A stretch of 64,000 nt of DNA, from contig NZ_JASHJI010000018.1 of assembly GCF_030733265.1 (NCBI RefSeq), positions 62,001 through 126,000 on the forward strand, in the 5' to 3' direction. The translations under genes were made by a program, and so were the position numbers. Shown piece after piece: positions 35,688-43,569 of the stretch (position 1 is its first letter; each line of letters starts with the position of its first letter). Below the pieces are notes generated by a model that was given only the letters and a program-made list of their open reading frames with translations, was not told the DNA's origin and did not search any database. This DNA is from Roseibium sp. MMSF_3412 (GTDB lineage: Bacteria > Pseudomonadota > Alphaproteobacteria > Rhizobiales > Stappiaceae).

Positions 35688-36235
35688 ATCTGTCCCTCCA
35701 CACGGGCATCGGCGTGATTGCCTCGCACCGGCCCTGTGACTGCCACCAAGCGATCTGAAGGTAGGGATCGGGGGCGGGATTCCAACGGGGCAAATCGCAC
35801 CGCACCGGTGCAAAAATGCGCACTGCTGACACGCGTACACTCTGTGTTGACGAAAAACATCAATGTTCCGGAATTCATCGCTTTTGGCACCACTTTAGAA
35901 TTAAATCAGCAAGCCGTTGAAATTGGACACGAAAATGCGTGTTCGCGTCTGTCATGTGGCTGCTGCCGATGCCGTTATGAGTACTGCACCCTTCCTGACA
36001 GCTGTCTGTCAGGATTGTTTGGCGACCCGCTTCACAAAGGTGTGAGGAGAGAGGTCTTTCTACCGTGAGCTGTGCGCCGGAACACGCGCCGCCGGAAAAG
36101 CGAGTGCGTCTGCGCCACCGTCAAAATTCGGATTTGACTCTCTAGGGCAAACGTCCTAATTGCGTATTAGGTCAATTGTCCTAATTGCCGGTTCAGGCGG
36201 GACACGTACGGTGCAGCGGCAGCGAGGAGCGAAAC
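35688..36235. other. Divergent intergenic region, egtB / TetR gene
   Basis: This 548-base spacer holds promoters on both sides. The only clear structure is the operator-like repeat set at 36155-36185. Short frames here lack start signals. Confidence 0.45.
36155..36185. promoter_or_regulatory. Likely TetR-family operator, three CCTAAT half-sites
   Basis: CCTAAT at 36155-36160 and its complement ATTAGG at 36166-36171 form an inverted repeat with a five-base gap; a third half-site CCTAAT lies at 36180-36185. The set is 51 bases upstream of the TetR gene, the usual place for autoregulation. Confidence 0.6.
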
Positions 36236-36808
36236 ATGAAATCAGGTTCCACGAAGCAGCAGATCGTCGACGCGGCGGATGCGTTGTTCTACGCACAGGG
36301 GTTTGGTGAAACCTCCTTCGCTGACATTGCGCAAGCGGTCAGAATTTCCCGCGGAAATTTCTACTACCACTTCAGAACCAAGGACGAGATCCTCGACGCA
36401 GTCATCGACAAACGCCTGTCTGACCGGGATGAAATGCTGCGGAACTGGGATGAGATGTCCCCAGACCCGGCAAGGCGCATCGCCTGCTTCGTCCGCATCC
36501 TGATTGTCAATCAGGCAAAGATCATCGCCTACGGATGTCCGGTCGGGACATTGACAACGGAGCTGGCCAAGCTGGACCACGACGCGCAGGACAAGGCAAT
36601 CCGGATCATGGCGCTGTTCCGGGACTGGTTGACCCGTCAGTTCAGCGAACTCGGCTGCAGTGCAGACGCCGAGGCACATGCGCTTCACGTGCTGAGCTGG
36701 AGCCAGGGCGTGGCGACGCTTGCACAGACCTTCAAGGACGAGGCCTTTGTCGCACGCGAAGTCGATCAGATCCTCGCCTGGGTCGACAAGGTCTCGCAGA
36801 AAAACTGA
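36236..36808 (+). CDS. TetR family transcriptional regulator
   Basis: A 190-residue regulator. The N-terminal HTH reads TSFADIAQAVRISRGNFYYH followed by FRTKDEILDAVID. The C-terminal part is helical, including a GCPVGTLTTELAKLD segment typical of TetR_C-type regulators of small-molecule responses. ATG at 36236 has GAGGAG ahead. It is followed after 63 bases by a YciI-like gene on the same strand and probably represses both. Confidence 0.9.
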   Translation: MKSGSTKQQIVDAADALFYAQGFGETSFADIAQAVRISRGNFYYHFRTKDEILDAVIDKRLSDRDEMLRNWDEMSPDPARRIACFVRILIVNQAKIIAYGCPVGTLTTELAKLDHDAQDKAIRIMALFRDWLTRQFSELGCSADAEAHALHVLSWSQGVATLAQTFKDEAFVAREVDQILAWVDKVSQKN

Positions 36809-36871
36809 AACCCAAAGACACATCAGGCCAGCACCTGGCTTATCTTCAACGATGATCCCAAGGAGAATGAA

Positions 36872-37159
36872 ATGTTTGTCGTGACCCTGAAGTTTTCGGA
36901 CAACAAGGCCCGAGCGGGTGAACTCATGGACGCACACAAGGCCTGGATCAAAAGCGGCTTCGATCAGGGCCTTTTCCTGATGGTCGGCAGTCTCCAGCCA
37001 AACAGGGGCGGCGCCATCATCGCCCACGACACGAGTCTGGAGGACCTGGAGAGTTACGTCGGGAAAGACCCGTTCGTTGTGGAAGACGTCGTGCGTGCAG
37101 AGATCCTCGAAATCACCCCGGCAAGGCTGGATGAGCGCCTGGAGTTCCTTGCGGCGTAA
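36872..37159 (+). CDS. YciI-like protein
   Basis: A 95-residue dimeric alpha-beta barrel protein of the YciI family, with HKAWIKSGFDQGLFLMVGSL and DPFVVEDVVRAEILEI containing the usual conserved His and Asp positions (around residues 22 and 66). YciI proteins are small enzymes or ligand-binders of mostly unknown role. AAGGAG lies just upstream. It is in operon-like order with the TetR gene. Confidence 0.85.
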   Translation: MFVVTLKFSDNKARAGELMDAHKAWIKSGFDQGLFLMVGSLQPNRGGAIIAHDTSLEDLESYVGKDPFVVEDVVRAEILEITPARLDERLEFLAA

Positions 37160-37292
37160 GTGGCCCGTGTCGAGCGGGTTCAGACACCGGTGTGATCTGT
37201 CTGTCCGGATTGGCTTTCGGCTCTGCCGTACTTGTCTGGCGTGACATTGAAAGCAGGAACCGGGTCCTGCTCCATGCGACAATCTTCTTTTC

Positions 37293-37470
37293 GTCACCCC
37301 GGGCGAACGAAGTGAGACCCGGGGCCGGGAAGCCCGAGCGTATTTGAACGGTCACCGTGAGATCCGGCAAGTCATTGCCTCTCCGATCCCGGCTCGCGCT
37401 GCGCTTGGCCGGGATGACGACAGAAAGTGAGAGAGCCCCCCCATCCTGAAGAAGCGCATGAGCGCTTTCT
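37293..37470. repeat. Dispersed repeat, family B, copy 1
   Basis: Begins GTCACCCCGGGCGAACGAAG and ends near GAAGAAGCGCATGAGCGC. It contains two palindromes (CCCCGGGCGAAC with its complement and ATCCCGGCTCGC with GGCCGGGAT). It matches 37588-37764 almost throughout, at an offset of 295 bases. Confidence 0.7.
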
Positions 37471-37587
37471 CGAAGGACAGACCGTGCTCTCTGCAGCTTC
37501 CGCCGATCCTTCGACCCCCTTGGTGTATTGTCGAGGGGGCGCCAGTTCAGGCGAGGGACGCTGGCAGGACACGCATCACCATCCCGC

Positions 37588-37764
37588 GTCACCCCGGGCG
37601 AACGAAGGGAGACCCGGGGCCGGGGAGCCCAAGCCTATTTGAACGGTCACCGTGAGATCCGGCAGGTCATTGCCTCTCCGATCCCGGCACGCACTGCGCT
37701 TGGCCGGGATGAAGACAGAAAGTGATAGGGAGCCCTCATCTTGAAGAAGCGCGTGAGCGCTGTC
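37588..37764. repeat. Dispersed repeat, family B, copy 2
   Basis: Direct repeat of 37293-37470 with scattered substitutions. The hairpin core is also found inverted at 43064-43099. Confidence 0.7.
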
Positions 37765-37807
37765 TTCAACGATGCCACAGTGAACAGCCCACATCCAATT
37801 CCACCGT

Positions 37808-37912
37808 CATTGCCAGACTTGATCTGGCAATCCATGCCCTTGCCTAACTTCAGGGCGGCTGTGTCATCGGAGACTCAACGGCATGGATGCCATGATCAAG
37901 TCATGGCAATGA
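37808..37912. repeat. Dispersed repeat, family C, copy 1
   Basis: A 105-base element whose ends are exact inverted repeats (TCATTGCCA at 37808-37816 and TGGCAATGA at 37904-37912). The left end also folds on itself (TTGCCAGA, loop, TCTGGCAA). Confidence 0.65.
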
Positions 37913-37962
37913 CAATGTGGTGTTGCGGGTGGGGGGGGCGGCTAACGCGCGCGCTCTTCTTT

Positions 37963-38066
37963 GTCATTGCAGGGCTTGACCCTGCAATCCATGGCATTGC
38001 TTCTCCCCAATAACCGGGCCAGCCTTTCGGCATGGATGCCACGATAAGGTGATTGCATGACCCGAT
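37963..38066. repeat. Dispersed repeat, family C, copy 2
   Basis: Starts GTCATTGCAGGGCTTGACCC with the hairpin TTGCAGGG/CCCTGCAA and shares GCATGGATGCCA with copy 1. A diverged inverted copy lies around 43430-43512. Confidence 0.6.
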
Positions 38067-38145
38067 TGACCTGAAAGAAATCCAGTCACACCTCGTCAGG
38101 TCGGGACGACGACAGAGATAAGAGGACCTCGTCCCGGGAGCGGGC

Positions 38146-38177
38146 AAAAAGAAAGGCACCAGTTGAGGCGCCTTTCT
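38146..38177 (-). terminator. Rho-independent terminator of metG
   Basis: On the minus strand an eleven-position stem with one mismatch (38150-38160 with 38167-38177, six-base loop) is followed by five T residues. It lies 22 bases past the metG stop. Confidence 0.85.
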
Positions 38178-38199
38178 GATGGGTTGGTTGTCGTCGCGC

Positions 38200-39720
38200 T
38201 TACTGAACGCGCGGAAACAGCGACTCGATCTCGCCGAGGTCGCCATTGCCTTCAAGCCTGTCCAGGACCGGGGTCCAGGGGCGGGGAGCTGCAGGTGCGT
38301 TCAGCATGGCAAGCGCCTTGTCGGCGGAACCCGGAATGACCTGCTGCAAGGCCTCCATGATCACGCGCAGGCAGTCAAGGGTCACGTAGATCACCGTCTG
38401 GCAGCGCTCGCGGGTATCTTCGCTCTTGAAGAGCGTCCACGGCGCCTGCTTGTCGATATACTCGTTCATCTCTTCCGCCAGCGTCACGATGGCCTGCGTG
38501 CGCGCCGGAATGTCCTGAAGGTCGATCCAACGGCTGAAGCCGGAGGCCGCCTCGACAACTGACTTGCGCAGGGCCTCGTCTTCCGCGCTCAAGGGTCCGG
38601 GTGCGGGCACCTTGCCGCCGAAGTTCTTGTTCGAGAATTTCGCGACGCGCGACAGGAGGTTGCCGATCTTGTTGCCCAGTTCGCTGTTGTATGTCTGGGT
38701 GATCAGTTCGACCGAGATCTGGCTGTCGCTGTCTGCCCTCATGTGCCGCGCCAGATACCAGCGCAGCGCATCGACGCCGAGCTTTTCGACAACTTCGATC
38801 GGATCGACGACATTGCCGATCGACTTCGACATCTTGACCCCGCCGGCACCGACCCAGTGGCTGTGCACCGAGAGTTTCTTCGGCAGCGGCAGTCCGGCGG
38901 CCATCAGCATGATTGGCCAGTAGACGCCGTGCGGTTTCAGGATGTCCTTGCCGATCAGGTGCTCGCATTCCGCCCACCAGCTCTGATAGCCGTCTTCCGG
39001 CCAGTCGATATTGGTCAGGTAGTTGGTCAGCGCGTCGAACCAGACATAGGTGACGAAATCCGGATCGAACGGCAGATCAACGCCGAGGGTCACGCGTGAC
39101 TTCGGCCGGGAGATACAAAGGTCCTCCAGCGGCTCGGCGAGCATCTGCTTGAGTTCGTTGCGGAACGCTTCGGGCTGAACGAAATCCGGATTGTCGGCAA
39201 TGTGCTGCAGCAGCCGTTCGCGAAACGGCTCCATTTTCAGGAAGTAGTTGGTCTCTTCCGTCTGCTCGACCTGCATGGTCGGGTGCAGAGGGCACTGGCC
39301 GTCTTCGGTCAGGTCAGACTCTTTCTTGAACTCCTCGCAGCCCTTGCAGTAGGTGCCGGTATAGTTCTTCTTGACGATCAGGTCCTTGTCGAAGATCGTC
39401 TGCTCCATTCCGGCGACAGCCTGTTTGTGGCCCTCGCGGCTGGTGCGCACGAAATAGTCGTAGGAAATGCCGACAAGGTCGAAAACGCTCCGGAATTCCT
39501 TTCCGCGCATGTCGAGAAACTCCTGGTAGCCCATGCCGAGTTCGGCCGCTGCTTCCTGGTTCTTCTGGCCATGCTCGTCAACGCCGGTGGACAGCATCAC
39601 GTCGCATCCCAGCGCCTGGCGGTTGCGCTTCAGGATATCGGCCATCACGGAGGTGAAGGCGTGACCGATATGCGGAGAACCGTTGACGTAGTAGATCGGG
39701 GTCGTGATGTAGCTTTTCAT
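38200..39720 (-). CDS. metG: Methionyl-tRNA synthetase, Thermus-like short form
   Basis: A 506-residue class I synthetase charging tRNA-Met. The HIGH motif is at 17-20 and KMSKS at 296-300. The zinc knuckle has ligands C125, C128, C143 and H146 (CKGC ... CPLH), the C-C-C-H form known from Thermus-type MetRS. There is no C-terminal tRNA-binding domain. The N-terminus (YITTPIYYVNGSPHIGHAFT) looks unlike the usual rhizobial MetRS, which has TAIAYPNG. It is flanked by repeat-rich spacers, not by holB or tatD, as is common in alphaproteobacteria, so it may be a second, transferred copy. Confidence 0.93.
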   Translation of the reverse strand: MKSYITTPIYYVNGSPHIGHAFTSVMADILKRNRQALGCDVMLSTGVDEHGQKNQEAAAELGMGYQEFLDMRGKEFRSVFDLVGISYDYFVRTSREGHKQAVAGMEQTIFDKDLIVKKNYTGTYCKGCEEFKKESDLTEDGQCPLHPTMQVEQTEETNYFLKMEPFRERLLQHIADNPDFVQPEAFRNELKQMLAEPLEDLCISRPKSRVTLGVDLPFDPDFVTYVWFDALTNYLTNIDWPEDGYQSWWAECEHLIGKDILKPHGVYWPIMLMAAGLPLPKKLSVHSHWVGAGGVKMSKSIGNVVDPIEVVEKLGVDALRWYLARHMRADSDSQISVELITQTYNSELGNKIGNLLSRVAKFSNKNFGGKVPAPGPLSAEDEALRKSVVEAASGFSRWIDLQDIPARTQAIVTLAEEMNEYIDKQAPWTLFKSEDTRERCQTVIYVTLDCLRVIMEALQQVIPGSADKALAMLNAPAAPRPWTPVLDRLEGNGDLGEIESLFPRVQ

Positions 39721-40230
39721 CCAAACGCTTTCGAAGTTCCTTGGCGTTGCGGGCGACCGTTGATTGACGCGTGCCGCACGCCCATTGATGCGGTCCCGAC
39801 ATCGGGACCGTGGCTATATTTCACACTCAAGGGATCAAGGAAACCCCCGGGCCGGGTTTCAAGCATCAATGTGGGGTTTGCGGGCCGAAAGGCAATGTTC
39901 CGGTCATGTGTACCTTGCCCTTCATTCAAGACGGGTGACGCGACACCGATTGTTAATCCGGATTCCGGATCGGCGCGCAGCTGGCGCTGCACTAGTCCGG
40001 AATGACGGTTTCTTCCAGCCGATTGTTATCTCCCTTGCCATCCCTGCGAAGGCAGGGATCCAGTATTCGCCTGTCTGACCGTCTTGATCGATTGCTGTCC
40101 AGACGGAGTACTGGGTCCCGGTCTTGCCGCTTGCGCGCCAAACCGGGATGACAACCCGGGGGCTACCGAATTGGGTGGGCCGCGCCAAAGCGCCCCGGCA
40201 TCAGGCAGAAAACGACGGGATCGAAACCTG
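39721..40230. other. Repeat-bearing spacer between metG and the YeiH gene
   Basis: About 510 bases. It holds a family A repeat at 40037-40160 and, near 39955-40005, a degenerate palindrome (ATTCCGG and CCGGAAT parts). The metG promoter should lie near 39721-39800. No gene is supported. Confidence 0.5.
40037..40160. repeat. Dispersed intergenic repeat, family A, copy 2
   Basis: CCATCCCTGCGAAGGCAGGG is the left hairpin and TCCCGGTCTTGCCGC with CCAAACCGGGATGACAA the right. It matches copies at 10733 and 43233. Confidence 0.65.
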
Positions 40231-41226
40231 CTACCCGATCAGCCAGATCCCGGCGAGAACGAACAGCGCCAGGAACACCGTCTGGGTCACGACCATCCAG
40301 ATGGCCGGTCCGCCAACTTCCAGCAGTTTCGGGATCGAGGTCTTCATGCCGACGGCAGCAATTGCGGCCAGGAGGGCCCATCGGGAGACCTGGCCTGCCA
40401 GGTCCTTGGCAGTGTCCGGCACCAGACCGAAGGAATTGAACGCCGCCAGAACCAGAAAAGCGACCACGAAGGCGGGCATCAGGGGCGGACGCGCGGATCC
40501 GGGCTCCGCGCTACCGCGCAGGATCAGGGCTGCGACGAGAACGATCGGCGCAAGCAGGGTCACGCGGATAAGCTTGACGAGAGTGGAAAGATCCCCGGTT
40601 TCCTCGGAAACGGAGAAGCCGGCACCAACCACCTGCGCCACATCGTGAATGGTACCGCCCAGAAAGACGCTGGTGGCATCAAGCGACAGGCCGAGATTCG
40701 AGGTCAGGATCGGGTAGACGATCATGGCCAGGGTGGACAGGACCGTCACGGTGATGACGGTGAAGGCCAGATCCCGCTCGGCGTGTTTGCGTTTCGGCAG
40801 GATCGAGCCGATGGCCATGGCGGCCGAAGCGCCGCAAATGGCGACTGCACCGCCGGACAGGAAGGAAAACAGCCGGTCCTTGCCGAAGAGGTTTCCGATC
40901 AGCAGCGAAAAGGCGATGGTCGCCAGAACGCCGAGGATGACCAGAAGCAGGAAGGGCAGGCCGAGGGCTTCAACCATTTCGATGCTGATCCTGACGCCCA
41001 GAAGCGCGACACCGATACGCAGCAGCGTTCTGGCGGCAAAGGCGATGCCCTCCGATGTGCGTTGTTCATCGGACAGAAAGTTCAGCGGCATGCCAAGCAG
41101 AATTGCCATCAGCATGGCTGGCGCGCCGTAATGCTCGTTCAGAAACTGCGCCGATATGGCGACAAGCCCGGCGATCGCTATGCCGGGAAACAGTTCGTTT
41201 GCCCGGTGTTTTAGGGAATCCAGCAT
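40231..41226 (-). CDS. YeiH family putative sulfate exporter
   Basis: A 331-residue membrane protein with about ten helices, in the YeiH/UPF0324 (PSE) family. Characteristic segments are ILLGMPLNFLSDEQRTSEGI, LLRIGVALLGVRISIEMVEA, SGGAVAICGASAAMAI and VFLGGTIHDVAQVVGAG. Members are annotated as putative sulfate exporters, though the substrate is not firmly known. It follows the di-haem peroxidase gene by 11 bases, so the two are cotranscribed. Confidence 0.88.
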   Translation of the reverse strand: MLDSLKHRANELFPGIAIAGLVAISAQFLNEHYGAPAMLMAILLGMPLNFLSDEQRTSEGIAFAARTLLRIGVALLGVRISIEMVEALGLPFLLLVILGVLATIAFSLLIGNLFGKDRLFSFLSGGAVAICGASAAMAIGSILPKRKHAERDLAFTVITVTVLSTLAMIVYPILTSNLGLSLDATSVFLGGTIHDVAQVVGAGFSVSEETGDLSTLVKLIRVTLLAPIVLVAALILRGSAEPGSARPPLMPAFVVAFLVLAAFNSFGLVPDTAKDLAGQVSRWALLAAIAAVGMKTSIPKLLEVGGPAIWMVVTQTVFLALFVLAGIWLIG

Positions 41227-41237
41227 GAGTGTCCAGT

Positions 41238-42560
41238 TCAGGGTCGGTCGACTGGAAGTCCGCTTGGAACGCTGTCGGGGATCCCGAAAGGCGGATTGGA
41301 AACGGAGGACGTTCCCGTCAGGGCTTTCAAAAACGCAACAAGGTCGGAGACTTCGCGGCCGGTGAGGGCAATCGGCTCGACATCCCGGAAAAGGGCCTGT
41401 CTAGCCATCTCACGTTTGTCGTTCCAGACGACGAAGTCAATGGCTTCCAGCCAGGGTGCGACAGGAAGCGCAGCCTTTTCCGGCTGCCAACTGGCCAGCA
41501 TTCCGTCCGGATCGAGGTGATGGCGCACAATGCCCTCAAGCGTCGGATAGGCACCATTGTGGCCGTAAGGGGCTGTCAGCTCGACATTGCGAAGCATCGG
41601 GGTGCGGAACCTGTAGGCGTCTTCCAGGCGGTCGCTTTCTCCCATTCGGCCGACGTCGCGCACCATCGGGTCGAACCGGCGGGTGCGGCCCGGGCCGAAG
41701 GGCGGCAGACCAAGCGCATGGAACTCCTGATCGCTGAGAAGCTGGCCGGAATGGCAGCTTGCGCAATTTGCCTTGCCGTAAAAGAGATCCAGCCCGCGTT
41801 TCTGGTCAGCCGCAAGGGCGGTGTCGTCACCGGCAAGATATTGGTCGAACGGGCTGTCGAAACTCGTCCATTCAATCGCCTGGAACGCGGCGAGCGCGTT
41901 GGCAACCTCGGCGATCGTGACCTGTTCCGGTTCCTCGATATGGTCGAACGCTTCGACGAACATCTTCCCGTATTCGGGGATCACGCGGACCCGTTTGGCA
42001 AGGATCGGCCAGGACGCGTCGATCCGGTCATGCACGGCACCGGCGATTTCGTTTTCCTTCGGATTGCCCGCCATCTCGAACTGGGCAACCAGCGGAAAGA
42101 TCGCCTGGGCACCGAGTAACGTTTCAAGGCCCTCCGGCAGCCATTCCTCGGCCGGGGAATTGAAGCCGTTTTCGTAGTCGTCCGAAATGGAAAGCCGGCC
42201 GTCGTGAAACAGGGTGTGAAGCTCTTTTGCTCCGAGATTCCAGAGGCCTGGCGCGTTTCGCGGAATCCTTTTCTTAATCCGGTTTTCCGTAACAAGCGCC
42301 GTCCGGTTTCGTCCAAGGCCTTTGCCGCCTTCCCCGATCCCCAGCGAAAGCCCGTCACCTGTTCCCAGCGTCGGATGATGACACGTGGCACAGGCAATAT
42401 TCCTGTTGCCGGAAAGGATCTTGTCGTAAAAGAGAAGCTGACCGAGCGCGGCCTGTTTCCTGTCGAAGGCGATGAAATCACCCGCGCCGAGCGGTGCCGG
42501 CAATTCAGCCGAAATGGCAGGCGCTGACAGAAGAACGACAAGAGGGAATGACCTAAGCAC
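41238..42560 (-). CDS. Di-haem cytochrome c peroxidase family protein
   Basis: A 440-residue periplasmic protein with two c-type haem motifs, CATCH at 57-61 and CASCH at 266-270, the spacing of CcpA/MauG-type peroxidases. A short signal peptide (VLRSFPLVVLLSAPAISA, initiator GTG) precedes the mature start. Other conserved parts are RNAPGLWNLGAK and LFHDGRLS. It may reduce peroxide or act as a MauG-like maturation factor. Upstream frame beyond 42560 is the shadow of the divergent Sel1 gene. No clear Shine-Dalgarno sequence precedes the GTG. Confidence 0.85.
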   Translation of the reverse strand: MLRSFPLVVLLSAPAISAELPAPLGAGDFIAFDRKQAALGQLLFYDKILSGNRNIACATCHHPTLGTGDGLSLGIGEGGKGLGRNRTALVTENRIKKRIPRNAPGLWNLGAKELHTLFHDGRLSISDDYENGFNSPAEEWLPEGLETLLGAQAIFPLVAQFEMAGNPKENEIAGAVHDRIDASWPILAKRVRVIPEYGKMFVEAFDHIEEPEQVTIAEVANALAAFQAIEWTSFDSPFDQYLAGDDTALAADQKRGLDLFYGKANCASCHSGQLLSDQEFHALGLPPFGPGRTRRFDPMVRDVGRMGESDRLEDAYRFRTPMLRNVELTAPYGHNGAYPTLEGIVRHHLDPDGMLASWQPEKAALPVAPWLEAIDFVVWNDKREMARQALFRDVEPIALTGREVSDLVAFLKALTGTSSVSNPPFGIPDSVPSGLPVDRP

Positions 42561-43043
42561 ATGAGAAAGACGCTTGAAGCCGCCTTGTTTGGCCTTGTTC
42601 TGATGGCGACGCCAGCCCTTGCCGAGATCGAGGCGGCGCGCGACCTGATGGAAGCGGGGCAGTTTGAAGAGGCCAAGGAGCAGCTTTGGCCCGCCGCGCG
42701 ATCCGGCAACGCGGATGCCGAGGAACTGATCGGTGTGATGTACGCGATGGGGCTCGGCGTGGAGCGGGACGACCAGCGGGCTTTCGAGTGGTACCTCAGA
42801 AGCGCCATGAAGGGGCATCCCGGCGCGCAGTCCGGTGTCGGCTGGTACTACGAGGTCGGTCGCGGCATGCCCGCGCCCGATCTCGTGCGCGCCTACATGT
42901 GGTACACGCTGTCCGCCATCGGCGGCGACCCGGACGCCGCGATCTCGCTGGAAGAGGTCGTCAAGAAAATGACCAAGGAAGAAATTGATAAGGCGCATAT
43001 TCTGGTCGATGACTACAAGGTCTGGATGTATCCGTTCCGTTGA
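42561..43043 (+). CDS. Secreted Sel1-repeat protein
   Basis: A 160-residue protein with a signal peptide (MRKTLEAALFGLVLMATPAL, cleaved near A-EI) and about three Sel1-like repeats, for example AARSGNADAEELIGVMYAMG and HPGAQSGVGWYYEVGRGM. Sel1 proteins mediate protein-protein contact. Its ATG is directly next to the GTG of the divergent peroxidase gene, so any promoter must lie inside the neighbour. Function unknown. Confidence 0.8.
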   Translation: MRKTLEAALFGLVLMATPALAEIEAARDLMEAGQFEEAKEQLWPAARSGNADAEELIGVMYAMGLGVERDDQRAFEWYLRSAMKGHPGAQSGVGWYYEVGRGMPAPDLVRAYMWYTLSAIGGDPDAAISLEEVVKKMTKEEIDKAHILVDDYKVWMYPFR

Positions 43044-43063
43044 CGTTTCCGCCCGGTTCGTTC

Positions 43064-43099
43064 GTCATCCCGGCCAAGCGAAGCGCGAGCCGGGATCGG
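43064..43099. repeat. Family B hairpin core, inverted copy
   Basis: GTCATCCCGGCCAAGCGAAG onward is the reverse complement, with one mismatch, of the family B core at 37384-37418. The ends CATCCCGG and CCGGGATC pair. Confidence 0.6.
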
Positions 43100-43232
43100 G
43101 AACCTGCGGGCCGTAAAGTGTGCCCTGTGATGATGCCCGACTGACAGCTGCAAGTCATCCCATGACTTGACTCACTGCTGCCCGGTTTAACCCGACAATG
43201 ATCTATTGCGGCGATCCGCGGTCGATGAACTT

Positions 43233-43370
43233 GTCATCCCTGCTGAAGCGGAGCGGAAGGCAGGGAACCAGTAACCTCTTGTTTCTCCATCTTCTTCTAA
43301 CCTCCAGCAACACGGTGTACTGGATCCCGGTCTTGCCGCATATGCGCCAAACCGGGACGACAAATCCGGG
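43233..43370. repeat. Dispersed intergenic repeat, family A, copy 3
   Basis: GTCATCCCTGCTGAAGCGGA opens the left hairpin and TCCCGGTCTTGCCGC with CCAAACCGGGACGACAAAT closes the right one. It matches 10733 and 40037. Confidence 0.7.
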
Positions 43371-43429
43371 AAACAAGTCCGTATCACGATTGACAGCCGC
43401 AATTCATGCCATGGCCGGACCATAGGATC

Positions 43430-43512
43430 CATGCCGTTCAACCTCGAAAAATCTCCGAATATGGTGCGACAGCACGGCGTGGATTGCAGGGTCGAGCCCT
43501 GCAATGGCAAAC
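43430..43512. repeat. Dispersed repeat, family C, diverged inverted copy
   Basis: The hairpin ATTGCAGG/CCTGCAAT at 43483-43505 is the end of a family C element read in the opposite direction; GGATCCATGCCG further left corresponds to the internal part of copies at 37808 and 37963. Confidence 0.5.
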
Positions 43513-43523
43513 ATTGCTTGAAT

Positions 43524-43558
43524 TGGTGCCGCACCCTGTTGGGGTGGGCGCGGCACCA
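43524..43558 (-). terminator. Strong stem-loop ending the TRAP/monooxygenase operon
   Basis: TGGTGCCGC (43524-43532) pairs perfectly with GCGGCACCA (43550-43558), and the interior can pair further. It starts 11 bases past the dctP-like stop. The T run is poor, so the terminator call is moderate. Confidence 0.55.
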
Positions 43559-43569
43559 GTTTCTCAGGG

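Larger units (their letters stand above)
37160..38145. other. Repeat-rich spacer before metG
   Basis: About 990 bases without a gene. It consists mostly of two copies of repeat family B and two of family C. Several open frames here translate repeat sequence and should not be annotated as genes. Confidence 0.6.
43044..43523. other. Repeat-bearing spacer downstream of the Sel1 gene
   Basis: About 480 bases containing an inverted family B core (43064-43099), a family A repeat (43233-43370) and a diverged family C element (about 43430-43512). No gene is supported. Confidence 0.55.

Noticed and set aside
37372..38013. Several small frames translating repeat sequence, with peptides like PAKRSASRDRRGN
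   Set aside because: They follow the dispersed repeats, change frame between copies and have no start signal. They are repeat translations, not genes.
37160..38145. Possible CRISPR array because of repeated units
   Set aside because: The repeats are long (100-180 bases), few and not regularly spaced, and there are no cas genes.
41229..42119. 296-residue plus-strand frame over the peroxidase gene
   Set aside because: Antisense to a gene with two CxxCH haem motifs; no domain seen.
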